Shown: positions 18,741 through 25,909 of the stretch, in pieces
Numbering within the stretch: the first letter of the stretch is position 1
Layout: each line of letters starts with the position of its first letter
Source: Marinosulfonomonas sp.
Lineage (GTDB): Bacteria; Pseudomonadota; Alphaproteobacteria; Rhodobacterales; Rhodobacteraceae
NCBI GenBank assembly: GCA_015488685.1
Contig: WFNH01000074.1
Location: 1-64,000, forward strand
Direction of reading: 5' to 3'
Length of the DNA stretch: 64,000 bases
Notes under the pieces: model-generated
Told to the model about the DNA's origin: nothing
The model's input: only the letters and a program-made list of their open reading frames with translations
Databases searched by the model: none
Translations under genes and position numbers: made by a program

Positions 18741-19751
18741 ATGGACAAAACGCCCCGCTACATCGACTTGCTGATCTATGATGATGCCAATATCGTTGAT
18801 ATTGCCGGACCAGCGCAGGTGTTTTCCTCGGCCTTGCGCGACGACACTCCGGCCTATTCCGTCAGATATGTTTCAACGAATGGTCAACCAGTGCGCAGCT
18901 CTTGCGGGTTGTGTTTGATGGCTGACGCGCCCTTGTCCCCCGATAGTATGGCGGATGATCTTCTGATCCCCGGCGGCAATGGCACGGATCATATGCTGGG
19001 CGATGAAACCACATTAAACATTATCGGCAATTGGCAATCCACCCGCCCCCACGGGCGTCTGATCTCGGTCTGCTCCGGCGCTTTGATTTTGGCGGGCGCG
19101 GGTATGTTGGATGGGCGGCGCGCTACAACCCACTGGAACCGCAAAGGTCAGGCACACCGCCTGTTTCCCGCAGTGGATTGGCAGATAGGGCAGCTATATT
19201 TCGCCGATCCTCCGGTGATGACATCGGCGGGGGTGGCCTCGGGTATTGATCTTGCATTGGCCGTGGTGCGGCGTGATTGCGGCGCGGCCAGCGCCTTGAC
19301 TGTGGCACGCGAGATGGTGGTCTATCTACAGCGGGCAGGTGGGCAAAGCCAGTTTGCCGATATACTGGAAGCACAATTTTGCGCCGACACCGGCCTGCAA
19401 AAACTGCTGGATCAGATCGTCCAATCCCCACAACATGAATGGACCCTGAACAGCATGGCCGATGTTGCCGGGATGACACCGCGCACCCTGTCGCGCCGTT
19501 TCGTCAAAGAAGCCGGTGTGGCACCTGCGCAGTTTCTGGAACGCCTGCGGGTGAAACGTGCCAGTGACATCATCGCGGCAGGCAGCACCGCGGCCAAAGC
19601 CATCGGCCTTGCGGGGTTCAGCAATTATCAGCACATGCAGCGCGCCTTCAAACGGCAGCTAAACGTCACCATCGGCGCGTATGAAGCGCGCTTTCGCAGC
19701 CCAATATTGGATCGTCAGGAAAATTTGGATGGTACCAGCGCCCCGAATTGA
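18741..19751 (+). CDS. GlxA-type transcriptional regulator (DJ-1/PfpI domain plus AraC HTH)
   Basis: 336 residues. The N-terminal half (about 6-175) is a DJ-1/PfpI-like domain: DLLIYDDANIVDIAGP, then SVCSGALILAGAGMLDGRRATTHW with the nucleophile-position Cys near 113. The C-terminal AraC/XylS domain (about 220-318) has two HTH units (NSMADVAGMTPRTLSRRF; AKAIGLAGFSNYQHMQRAFKR). It probably controls the divergent MFS gene. The last seven codons overlap the tRNA-His gene on the other strand. Confidence 0.9.
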   Translation: MDKTPRYIDLLIYDDANIVDIAGPAQVFSSALRDDTPAYSVRYVSTNGQPVRSSCGLCLMADAPLSPDSMADDLLIPGGNGTDHMLGDETTLNIIGNWQSTRPHGRLISVCSGALILAGAGMLDGRRATTHWNRKGQAHRLFPAVDWQIGQLYFADPPVMTSAGVASGIDLALAVVRRDCGAASALTVAREMVVYLQRAGGQSQFADILEAQFCADTGLQKLLDQIVQSPQHEWTLNSMADVAGMTPRTLSRRFVKEAGVAPAQFLERLRVKRASDIIAAGSTAAKAIGLAGFSNYQHMQRAFKRQLNVTIGAYEARFRSPILDRQENLDGTSAPN

Positions 19752-19806
19752 ACGGGGGACCTCTTGATCCACAATCAAGCGCTCTAACCAACTGAGCTAC
19801 GCCGGC
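19730..19806 (-). tRNA. tRNA-His (anticodon GTG)
   Basis: A 77-nt minus-strand cloverleaf: acceptor GCCGGCG, D-arm GCTCAGTTGGTTAGAGC, anticodon arm CTTGA-TTGTGGA-TCAAG, T-arm CCCCG-TTCAATT-CGGGG and an encoded CCA. The anticodon complement is at 19770-19772. The discriminator is A and no extra G(-1) pairs with C73, as known for alphaproteobacterial tRNA-His. It overlaps the 3' end of the glxA-type gene by 22 bp. Confidence 0.95.
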
Positions 19807-19912
19807 ACACGGTGTCCAATTAGCGCCCGATTGTGCGCTTTGCAAGAGGCCATGCTTGAAAAAGCGGATGAATCTGCGTATCGCTGTCCTTCATTCAACC
19901 GGAGACCCGAAT

Positions 19913-20098
19913 ATGAGCATCGACAGCGAAAGCGATATCACTGCAAATATCCAGATCGGCCCCACCTCGCTGGGCATGGTCCGCATCTATATCGAGGCCG
20001 AAGGGATCGACCTGCCAATGGATTTCTCGCCAGAAGAGGCGCTGGAAATCGCCGAGGAACTGACAGCGGCGGCGAAAACCGTTACGGGTGGAAAATAG
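19913..20098 (+). CDS. DUF6324 family protein
   Basis: 61 residues from ATG at 19913, behind GGAG. The pattern MSIDSESDITANIQIGPT, GMVRIYIEAEG and LPMDFSPEEA matches the short conserved DUF6324 proteins of Rhodobacterales. Function unknown. The 3' end overlaps convergent mmcB by 17 bp. Confidence 0.75.
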   Translation: MSIDSESDITANIQIGPTSLGMVRIYIEAEGIDLPMDFSPEEALEIAEELTAAAKTVTGGK

Positions 20099-20531
20099 CG
20101 CCTGCATCGGGGTCTTGCAGACGTTGCAAACGGGCGGCGGCATGGCGGGCAAATTTGCGTGTCAGGGCGCTGCGACGCGCGGCGGGCAGTTTGGTTTGCG
20201 GACCGTTTCGAATGATTTTGGCATCGAAAGCGTCGGCAATGATCAGGCCGGTTTCGGTTGGTAGCAGATCGGTGTCAAAGTCCTGATCCACCGCCCAGAA
20301 ATACCGGTCACACCATTCCAGATAGCCCTGCCATTTCTGATCGGCCTGAAAATCGGCACGGGATGATTTGCACTCGACCACCCAGATTTCACCCTTTGGC
20401 CCCAGCGCCATCACATCCACCCGCAAGCCCCGCGCGGGCACCAGTTCGGTGACGCAGGCATAGCCCAGATCGCGCAGATGGCGGCAAGTGCCACGCGCCA
20501 GAAGCTGGCCGGGTTGAAGGCTGGATATCAT
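20082..20531 (-). CDS. mmcB: MmcB family DNA repair protein
   Basis: 149 residues from ATG at 20531. MISSLQPGQLLARGTCRHL, LRVDVMALGPKGEIWVVECKSS and DRYFWAVD are family features. ECKS with the preceding D resembles a PD-(D/E)XK nuclease core, an inference. In Caulobacter mmcB is SOS-induced and contributes to mitomycin C tolerance. A LexA-type box precedes the gene here. Confidence 0.85.
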   Translation of the reverse strand: MISSLQPGQLLARGTCRHLRDLGYACVTELVPARGLRVDVMALGPKGEIWVVECKSSRADFQADQKWQGYLEWCDRYFWAVDQDFDTDLLPTETGLIIADAFDAKIIRNGPQTKLPAARRSALTRKFARHAAARLQRLQDPDAGAIFHP

Positions 20532-20542
20532 TCCGCGATCAT

Positions 20543-20557
20543 GAACAATAGGTGAAC
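20543..20557 (-). promoter_or_regulatory. LexA (SOS) box of mmcB
   Basis: GAACAATAGGTGAAC fits the alphaproteobacterial LexA site GAAC-N7-GAAC exactly. It lies 12 bp upstream of the mmcB ATG, where binding would block transcription. Confidence 0.8.
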
Positions 20558-20610
20558 AAAATGCAATTGCGAAAATAGCAAAACAAAGGAAGTGGTTGGG
20601 GTTTATTAAG

Positions 20611-21087
20611 TTAACCAAGCCAATGGCGGGGCAAAGTTCTCCTGTGAACTTTTATCTGATGTTTAAGGCTGACTATTTGTTCAGTTACAGCAAGAACTAT
20701 CTCTTTATCAATCTTACGATCTGGATCGCCAAAATCTTTACCACTTGCTGTCTTGATGATTTCTTTTATTGATTTCTTGTTGTCTTCTTTATGATCGATA
20801 TCACATCGAAATAATTCGGAATTTATTAGGGTTAGTAATTTTAAATTAGCGGTAATGATAGCTTGCAGTTCTATCTCTTTAGTCCCAAGGTCTTTTGGAT
20901 TTTCGAGCCACATTCTCACACAGCACTTTTGAATACCATCTAGAGCATCGCAAAAAGCTGCAAGATCAACATCCTTGCGTTTTTCAGCTTCAGCACCAAT
21001 GGTAAATTGGCGGTCAATAAATTTCGCGACGAAATGAGCGGTGAAAGCACCAGCTGCTCCTGCACCAAAAGTAACCCACGAAAACAT
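20611..21087 (-). CDS. Membrane-anchored protein of the GHKL/STAS cassette
   Basis: 158 residues from the ATG that opens FSWVTFGAGAAGAF. A short hydrophobic N-terminus (about 3-22) anchors a helical cytoplasmic part rich in K, D and E, with ITANLKLLTLINSEL and VTEQIVSLKHQIKVH. No family is recognised. The gene begins 4 bp after the STAS-like gene stops, so the three are one operon. Codon use and A+T-richness match the cassette rather than mmcB, 80 bp downstream. Confidence 0.65.
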   Translation of the reverse strand: MFSWVTFGAGAAGAFTAHFVAKFIDRQFTIGAEAEKRKDVDLAAFCDALDGIQKCCVRMWLENPKDLGTKEIELQAIITANLKLLTLINSELFRCDIDHKEDNKKSIKEIIKTASGKDFGDPDRKIDKEIVLAVTEQIVSLKHQIKVHRRTLPRHWLG

Positions 21088-21091
21088 ATTA

Positions 21092-21424
21092 TTATGGTTC
21101 TGCCATATGATTTGCTGCGTCCTGAATATACTCCCATGCAAGATCAGAATATACAGAATAAAGATCATTCTCTGCTTTAATAGTTAGTACGCGTTCGAGT
21201 TCCACTAAGGAATATCCTTTTTCCCGTACAAGCCCCCCAAATGCTTCCTCTAAGAAGGAGGCTGGGTATCCGGCAACATCATCCAAATATACCGTAACTT
21301 TGTTCTCACTTTCCAGAGCAGGCCCAAGAATGGTTTCGCGAAATTCTTCACCACTTCCGTTTCCGTGTCTGCGATATCTTCCGCCAGGGAATTTAGTATA
21401 GTCTGCTATGCGTATATTTGTCAT
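21092..21424 (-). CDS. STAS-like (DUF4325) domain protein
   Basis: 110 residues from ATG at 21424; an upstream ATG at 21454 overlaps the preceding gene. The motif GxGSGEEFRETILGPAL, the strand VTVYLDDVAGYPASFLEEAFGGL and the following glycine turn are those of DUF4325, a STAS-related fold seen beside GHKL ATPases. STAS domains classically bind GHKL kinases, as SpoIIAA/SpoIIAB do. By analogy it may partner the upstream ATPase; that is an inference. Confidence 0.75.
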   Translation of the reverse strand: MTNIRIADYTKFPGGRYRRHGNGSGEEFRETILGPALESENKVTVYLDDVAGYPASFLEEAFGGLVREKGYSLVELERVLTIKAENDLYSVYSDLAWEYIQDAANHMAEP

Positions 21425-21440
21425 GATCCTATCTATACTA

Positions 21441-22502
21441 TCAAAATGCATCAATGGGTATACTCCATTCTACCAGTGTCCCACCTATATGGGCAGGAAG
21501 TTGCTGTTTTTCACTATTGCGGCTACAATTATACTTCACATCTCCTTTACCACTAACAATACGGATGTATGCATTATCTGCAATTTCAGTGGCTTCTCTC
21601 ATTTGATTTAACCCACGTCCTCGACCATCTATTCCAGTGCTTGTACGCCCAATTTCGAATGCACCATCGATTGTAGTCGCATCATTTGACATGCTTATAC
21701 CTGGAATTTTTGATAATGCTTGCCGCCAATCGGCTTTCTCTCCAATAGTTCTTGGAATGCCTACCCCTTGATCGTAGATGAAAAATCTTAACGAATTGTT
21801 TCGCATGTCAACGCAGGCTGTTGCCCACCATCGGTGCCCCGCATATGAGTATTTGGGTCTGATTGCTCCCATGTCAGGGTAAGCGTGGTCAATACAGTTG
21901 TTGGCAGCTTCTAATAATCCTTGGTAGATTTTGGGGTTTGCAACGAATGCCTGAAATATCCGTGATAAATCTAATTGCAGTTGTTGAAGCTCTTGGCCAT
22001 TAGACTTTTCTCCAGATCTCAGTTTTAGAACAGTGATGTTCTCCTGATATTTTTGCGTGGTTGGGTAAACTCTTTGCGCTCCAACAAGCTCAAAACAGCC
22101 TAAATCAGCCAGCAAGCTTTTAACTCGAGGCTCCCAAGATGATAGATTTCTAGCGCGTAAGTGTGTGTTTTGAAGCCGTCGCCATCTATCAAGTTCCGCT
22201 GATAGTATTACTGCTGCGGGAACGGAAATGCGTGTGATCCTTGATAGGTCTATGTAGGCTGATGCAGTTTTCCATCTCCCCCTTTTTTGGATTTTTTTCT
22301 TTGTGAATACGGCGCTTTTAAATTCGTCAAAGAAGTTTATTGTACCAGAAGGGTTCATTGATATGCTGAGGATTGTTGGGGCATTTACGATAATTTCTTG
22401 ATGAATGCTTTTAAATTTCTCGCTTCGGGAAAGTACAATTTCTCGACGGCGTCTTTTCACTTTCAACCATCTATGGTGATCTCCCAATATTAATTTCTTC
22501 AT
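21441..22502 (-). CDS. STAS-like / GHKL ATPase fusion protein
   Basis: 353 residues. The basic N-terminus is followed by a STAS-like strand-helix segment (about 78-140, SAYIDLSRITRISVPAA). The C-terminal half is a GHKL ATP-binding domain: N-box E198..NN..DH206, G1 box YDQGVGIP (244-250), G2 box GRGRGL (293-298) and G3 GGT (340-342). No histidine phosphoacceptor or receiver domain is present, so it is not a standard sensor kinase. It leads the three-gene cassette and has a promoter-like region of its own. The gene is clearly A+T-richer than the host and phage genes. Confidence 0.75.
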   Translation of the reverse strand: MKKLILGDHHRWLKVKRRRREIVLSRSEKFKSIHQEIIVNAPTILSISMNPSGTINFFDEFKSAVFTKKKIQKRGRWKTASAYIDLSRITRISVPAAVILSAELDRWRRLQNTHLRARNLSSWEPRVKSLLADLGCFELVGAQRVYPTTQKYQENITVLKLRSGEKSNGQELQQLQLDLSRIFQAFVANPKIYQGLLEAANNCIDHAYPDMGAIRPKYSYAGHRWWATACVDMRNNSLRFFIYDQGVGIPRTIGEKADWRQALSKIPGISMSNDATTIDGAFEIGRTSTGIDGRGRGLNQMREATEIADNAYIRIVSGKGDVKYNCSRNSEKQQLPAHIGGTLVEWSIPIDAF

Positions 22503-22532
22503 GCGACTCGTTTCTTTCGATTAGGGCCTTTA

Positions 22533-22576
22533 TAAATATTCGCCTTTTAAACTATCGGCAATGTAAATAAACATTG
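22533..22576 (-). promoter_or_regulatory. Promoter-like region and palindrome upstream of the ATPase cassette
   Basis: On the minus strand TTGCCG and TATTTA are 17 bp apart, a sigma-70-like pair. CAATGT-AAATAA-ACATTG, an inverted repeat with 6-bp arms, overlaps the -35 side at 22559-22576 and could be an operator. Confidence 0.45.
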
Positions 22577-22679
22577 TTATTCTTTACTTTAAGTGGTGCC
22601 TATCCAGCAATAACTCTCCCGTTTGGTTGTCTGTCAGAAATACCTAGCTATCCAATATTCAGTGACAGCGCATAAACGC

Positions 22680-22718
22680 TTGCGTGGCGAGCTACACACA
22701 GTGTAGCTCGCCACGCAA
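22680..22718. terminator. Perfect 18-bp hairpin between prophage late genes and the ATPase cassette
   Basis: TTGCGTGGCGAGCTACAC and its exact complement are separated by only 3 bases, followed by ATTTTAC on the plus strand and GCGTTTATG on the minus strand. It sits 60-100 bp after the Dam gene stop, so it could end phage late transcription; the T-tract is better in the plus direction. Confidence 0.55.
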
Positions 22719-22781
22719 TTTTACAGTGTTTGCCACAGATATTTACAGCAGAAGGTTTTTGGGGGCATTAGGGTTTGCTCC

Positions 22782-23597
22782 TTATTGTGACGGCAGATCG
22801 TAATTTGCAATCAGAACCTCGCCGCGTTCGCCGCGTGCTTCGCTCTTCAATCCGATTGTATAGGTGGTTTTGATCTGCGCGATATTGAACCGCCCAAAGG
22901 TTTCACGCACCCCTTCAACATCATTTAATGACATTATGAAGCGGCCTTTAATGGCCGATAGAACATCTGCCAACCGGGTGAAATCCGCGCGGGTGAACAC
23001 CTCTTTGCCGTAATCGTTCTCGCAGCCCCAGTATGGCGGGTCCAGATAGAACAGCGTCTTGCGGCTGTCGTAACGTGGGATGAAGTCACCGAAGTCCAGA
23101 CACTCGATCACCACGCCCGTCAGGCGGCTGTGCAGATCCTCGAGCATTGGTTCCAGCGTGGTCAGGTTGAACCGTGCCGGACGGTCCTTGGACACGCCGA
23201 AATTGCGGCCCGAAACCTTGCCGCCAAAGGCTGTGCGCTGCAGATAAAGGAAACGTGCGGCACGCTCCAGATCGGTCAGGGTGGCCGGATCGGTATCGAG
23301 CAGGCGCTGGAACTCGACGCGGGTGGTCAACTGGAAGCGCAGGTGGTCCAGAAACTGCGGGTAGTGGCGTTGCAGAATCCGGAACAGATTGGCCACGTCG
23401 CGGCTGTAGTCATTGATGACCTCGGCGCGTGGCTGACGGGTGCGCCGCAGGAAGATACCGCCCATGCCGACAAACGGTTCGGCATAGGTGCGGTGGTCAT
23501 CTGCATCAATCAGGGCGCAAATGCGCTTGGCAAGATTGCGCTTGCCGCCCAGATACGGGGCGACTGGGGCGGTTTTCTGGATGGAATGTGTAGACAT
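22782..23597 (-). CDS. DNA adenine (N6) methyltransferase, Dam/D12 class
   Basis: 271 residues from ATG opening STHSIQKTAP. The SAM motif FVGMGG is at 42-47 and the catalytic DPPY at 186-189, with PYLGGKR at the N-terminus, in the order of the D12 class. The target sequence is unknown; GATC is only a guess. It is the last gene of the phage right end, where Mu carries its DNA modification gene mom, so protection of phage DNA from restriction is the likely role. A 140-bp gap, with an AGGGTG-CACCCT hairpin, separates it from the fibre gene. Confidence 0.88.
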   Translation of the reverse strand: MSTHSIQKTAPVAPYLGGKRNLAKRICALIDADDHRTYAEPFVGMGGIFLRRTRQPRAEVINDYSRDVANLFRILQRHYPQFLDHLRFQLTTRVEFQRLLDTDPATLTDLERAARFLYLQRTAFGGKVSGRNFGVSKDRPARFNLTTLEPMLEDLHSRLTGVVIECLDFGDFIPRYDSRKTLFYLDPPYWGCENDYGKEVFTRADFTRLADVLSAIKGRFIMSLNDVEGVRETFGRFNIAQIKTTYTIGLKSEARGERGEVLIANYDLPSQ

Positions 23598-23737
23598 AAT
23601 TAACCGAATCGTTTCTAGATTGGCGCTCCCTCGAGGGACAGGAGCGGCCTTGATCTTGTTGGGGTCGGCGGGGTTAGCTGTGAGAGGTTTGGCCCCGTGT
23701 CGGAGGGTGTGTCTAGCACCCTTTGACCTCCTGCTAT

Positions 23738-25897
23738 TTAGAAAAATAAACCAGTAACCCACGCACTGACCGTTAGGGTCGCAGCCCCGCTTTCAATGCT
23801 ATCATATTCGATCTCGCCAGCCGCGCTTAACCCCGCAGTAAACTCGGCCTGTCTTGGCTCGCTGTCCGGCACACCGCGAACATTCAATTCATGGAAGTTG
23901 GCCGAGGTCGCATAATCAGGGTGGTGAATGCGAAACCGGGGCCGCGCCGCAGTTGCTGCGGCTGATCCTGTGTCGGCCATTTTGAAACGCATTCGAGCAG
24001 ATATGGGGCCTATGCCCCCAACGGTTTTGTATTTGGGGAAATCGGTAGCAAGGTCAATCATTGCCCCGCTATTAGTCGCTACGGTTCCAACAGCCTTTGC
24101 TGACCAGCCCGTCACAAGCTCCGGCAGACTATAGGTCGTATTGAATTCTGACAGGTCCAATTCCGTTCGGGACATGCCGTTCAGGTCAATCACGCCGGAA
24201 CTGAACATGGCCGGTTTTTTGACCCGCACAGATTTGCAGGAGGCGTCAAATTTAATCGGCACACCACCAGCAGCTGTTTGTGAAAAGCGCCCGACAATAT
24301 CCACCTCGGACAGATTTTCCAATACCAGTCCGACCGCCGCGCCACCATTGATGCCTACCGATCCCAGATCTAGATCAAACTGCACAGAACCCTGCCCGCG
24401 TTTGATACGGTCACGCAAGCGGACACCAACTGCCCCTGCTGCGCCGGAACCGCTTTCGAAATGGTTCGCGCCTTTTATCTTAAAATTCTGCCATGTCGGG
24501 TTCTGCACGATATAGGCTGCGTTGCCCTCGATCACAGCCGTTGCCCCGCTGGTTCCGCCAGTCAGAGTTTCACCTGCGACAAAGTTAGCCACCGACTTGT
24601 CTGTTCCAACCAGCCACGTTAATGGTTGTGCAATTTGGAAGGGGAAAGGATGCGTATACATTTCGGCAACCAGCATTGTTGCACCACTCGCCGCGCCGGT
24701 AACGGTCTCGCCCGCCGTGAACGCGCCTGTGACCGTGTTAACCCCAATCAGGACGGACCGCTCAATATCCAATGCGGCAACGTGTGCAGCGCCAGTTCCA
24801 AGGTTAAATGAGACATCCCTGACTTCACTATCTGCCAACGGTAAGTATGATTTGATCGCAGGGGTTGTTACATTTGCATGGCTGTTGTGGATGTTGTGTA
24901 TGTTGACCAGCAGTGGCCCACCGATAGCAGACCAAGGCGGGAACAGGATATTGTGCTGGCAGTTGTATGATTTGAATTCACCCACCCGCAGCGTGTCTTT
25001 GCCACCCATAATGATATTGGTATGGAACCCCTCGAAATGCGCAGGTCGCAGGGTGGAGTTGCGGAAACCCATCCACCGGAACGCGGCGGCCTTTGTCGGG
25101 CTGGCCAATGTGCATTTGAAATTCCCACCGGTCCAGTTGAAATTCTGGCGGCTTTCGTTGTCGCTATAGGTCGGATCAGCCTTTGCGTTCAGATCAAACA
25201 TCAGAATGTCGTTCGCGGTTTCAAAAGTAGCCCCACGCGCGTCAATGTGCATTCCATGAGGGTCTGCGATGTAACAGCCGCTTGTTAGCGTATAATGTCC
25301 GCAGATTCTCACGGCCTTGTTGGTGGCGACGCTGGCATAATCGAACATAGCCTGAAAGGCTGGGCCATCCGGTGTTGTCCCGAAATGCTCCGGGGTGACA
25401 ACGCCATATGGTTCGAAACCAGATAGTGCAGGTAATCCTGAAGCGCCTGAAACAGAAATGAACGGAGCACCTCCTGCCAATACAATTGTGCCCGCAACCC
25501 ACTGAACACCCCGCGCAACAGCCTCCTCGAACCGTTGCAAACTGGTGAAAGTATTTCCCGATTCATACAGCTTGATGCCGCCAGATGTTGTTTCATGTTG
25601 ATCTGTGGCGGTAGAGGACGCCACTTCGAGAATGTACCCGCCCACTGAAATCAGATCTCCCTGAGACACAGTGCCGGGCTGATCCAGCGAGTATGTCATC
25701 AAATTATCAACGGTTAGTGCTTGATGGTTGCCGAAACCGGCCCTGATTGGCAATGTATCAAATGCCCCACCTGATTTTAATTGTTGTGCCATATCCGGCA
25801 CAAGTATTTTTACGGTCGTCCCCGCAAAATTGCCAAGAAGGGAATCCAGCGTTGCAGATTCAAGCAGGTCTGTTGTCTTTACGCCGTTTTGTGCCAT
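23738..25897 (-). CDS. Phage tail fibre/tailspike with beta-helix
   Basis: 719 residues. The N-terminal part (about 1-140) should attach to the tail tip. FGTTPDGPAFQAMFDYAS and later GCYIADPHGMHIDARGATFETAND are typical of pectate-lyase-like right-handed beta-helices in tailspikes. Two related GET(V/L)TG(A/G)xSGAT segments lie near 395-450. It sits at the distal end of the tail genes, 12 bp after TipJ. It probably binds or cleaves a surface polysaccharide; no catalytic residues are assigned. Confidence 0.75.
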   Translation of the reverse strand: MAQNGVKTTDLLESATLDSLLGNFAGTTVKILVPDMAQQLKSGGAFDTLPIRAGFGNHQALTVDNLMTYSLDQPGTVSQGDLISVGGYILEVASSTATDQHETTSGGIKLYESGNTFTSLQRFEEAVARGVQWVAGTIVLAGGAPFISVSGASGLPALSGFEPYGVVTPEHFGTTPDGPAFQAMFDYASVATNKAVRICGHYTLTSGCYIADPHGMHIDARGATFETANDILMFDLNAKADPTYSDNESRQNFNWTGGNFKCTLASPTKAAAFRWMGFRNSTLRPAHFEGFHTNIIMGGKDTLRVGEFKSYNCQHNILFPPWSAIGGPLLVNIHNIHNSHANVTTPAIKSYLPLADSEVRDVSFNLGTGAAHVAALDIERSVLIGVNTVTGAFTAGETVTGAASGATMLVAEMYTHPFPFQIAQPLTWLVGTDKSVANFVAGETLTGGTSGATAVIEGNAAYIVQNPTWQNFKIKGANHFESGSGAAGAVGVRLRDRIKRGQGSVQFDLDLGSVGINGGAAVGLVLENLSEVDIVGRFSQTAAGGVPIKFDASCKSVRVKKPAMFSSGVIDLNGMSRTELDLSEFNTTYSLPELVTGWSAKAVGTVATNSGAMIDLATDFPKYKTVGGIGPISARMRFKMADTGSAAATAARPRFRIHHPDYATSANFHELNVRGVPDSEPRQAEFTAGLSAAGEIEYDSIESGAATLTVSAWVTGLFF

Positions 25898-25909
25898 AGT
25901 ATGAACACC

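Noticed and set aside
20554-20590. GAACAAAATGCAATTGCG as a possible phage right end resembling GAACAAACATGCAA at the left
   Set aside because: The GAAC belongs to the LexA box of mmcB and the remaining likeness is short; no 5-bp target duplication supports it.
23693-23700. CCCCG-TG versus CA-CCCCG near 59638-59645 as target duplication of the prophage
   Set aside because: A single 5-base match among many candidates is expected by chance, and it would place the Dam gene outside the phage without similar terminal sequences. A GTTTT match (22755/59752) was dropped for the same reason.
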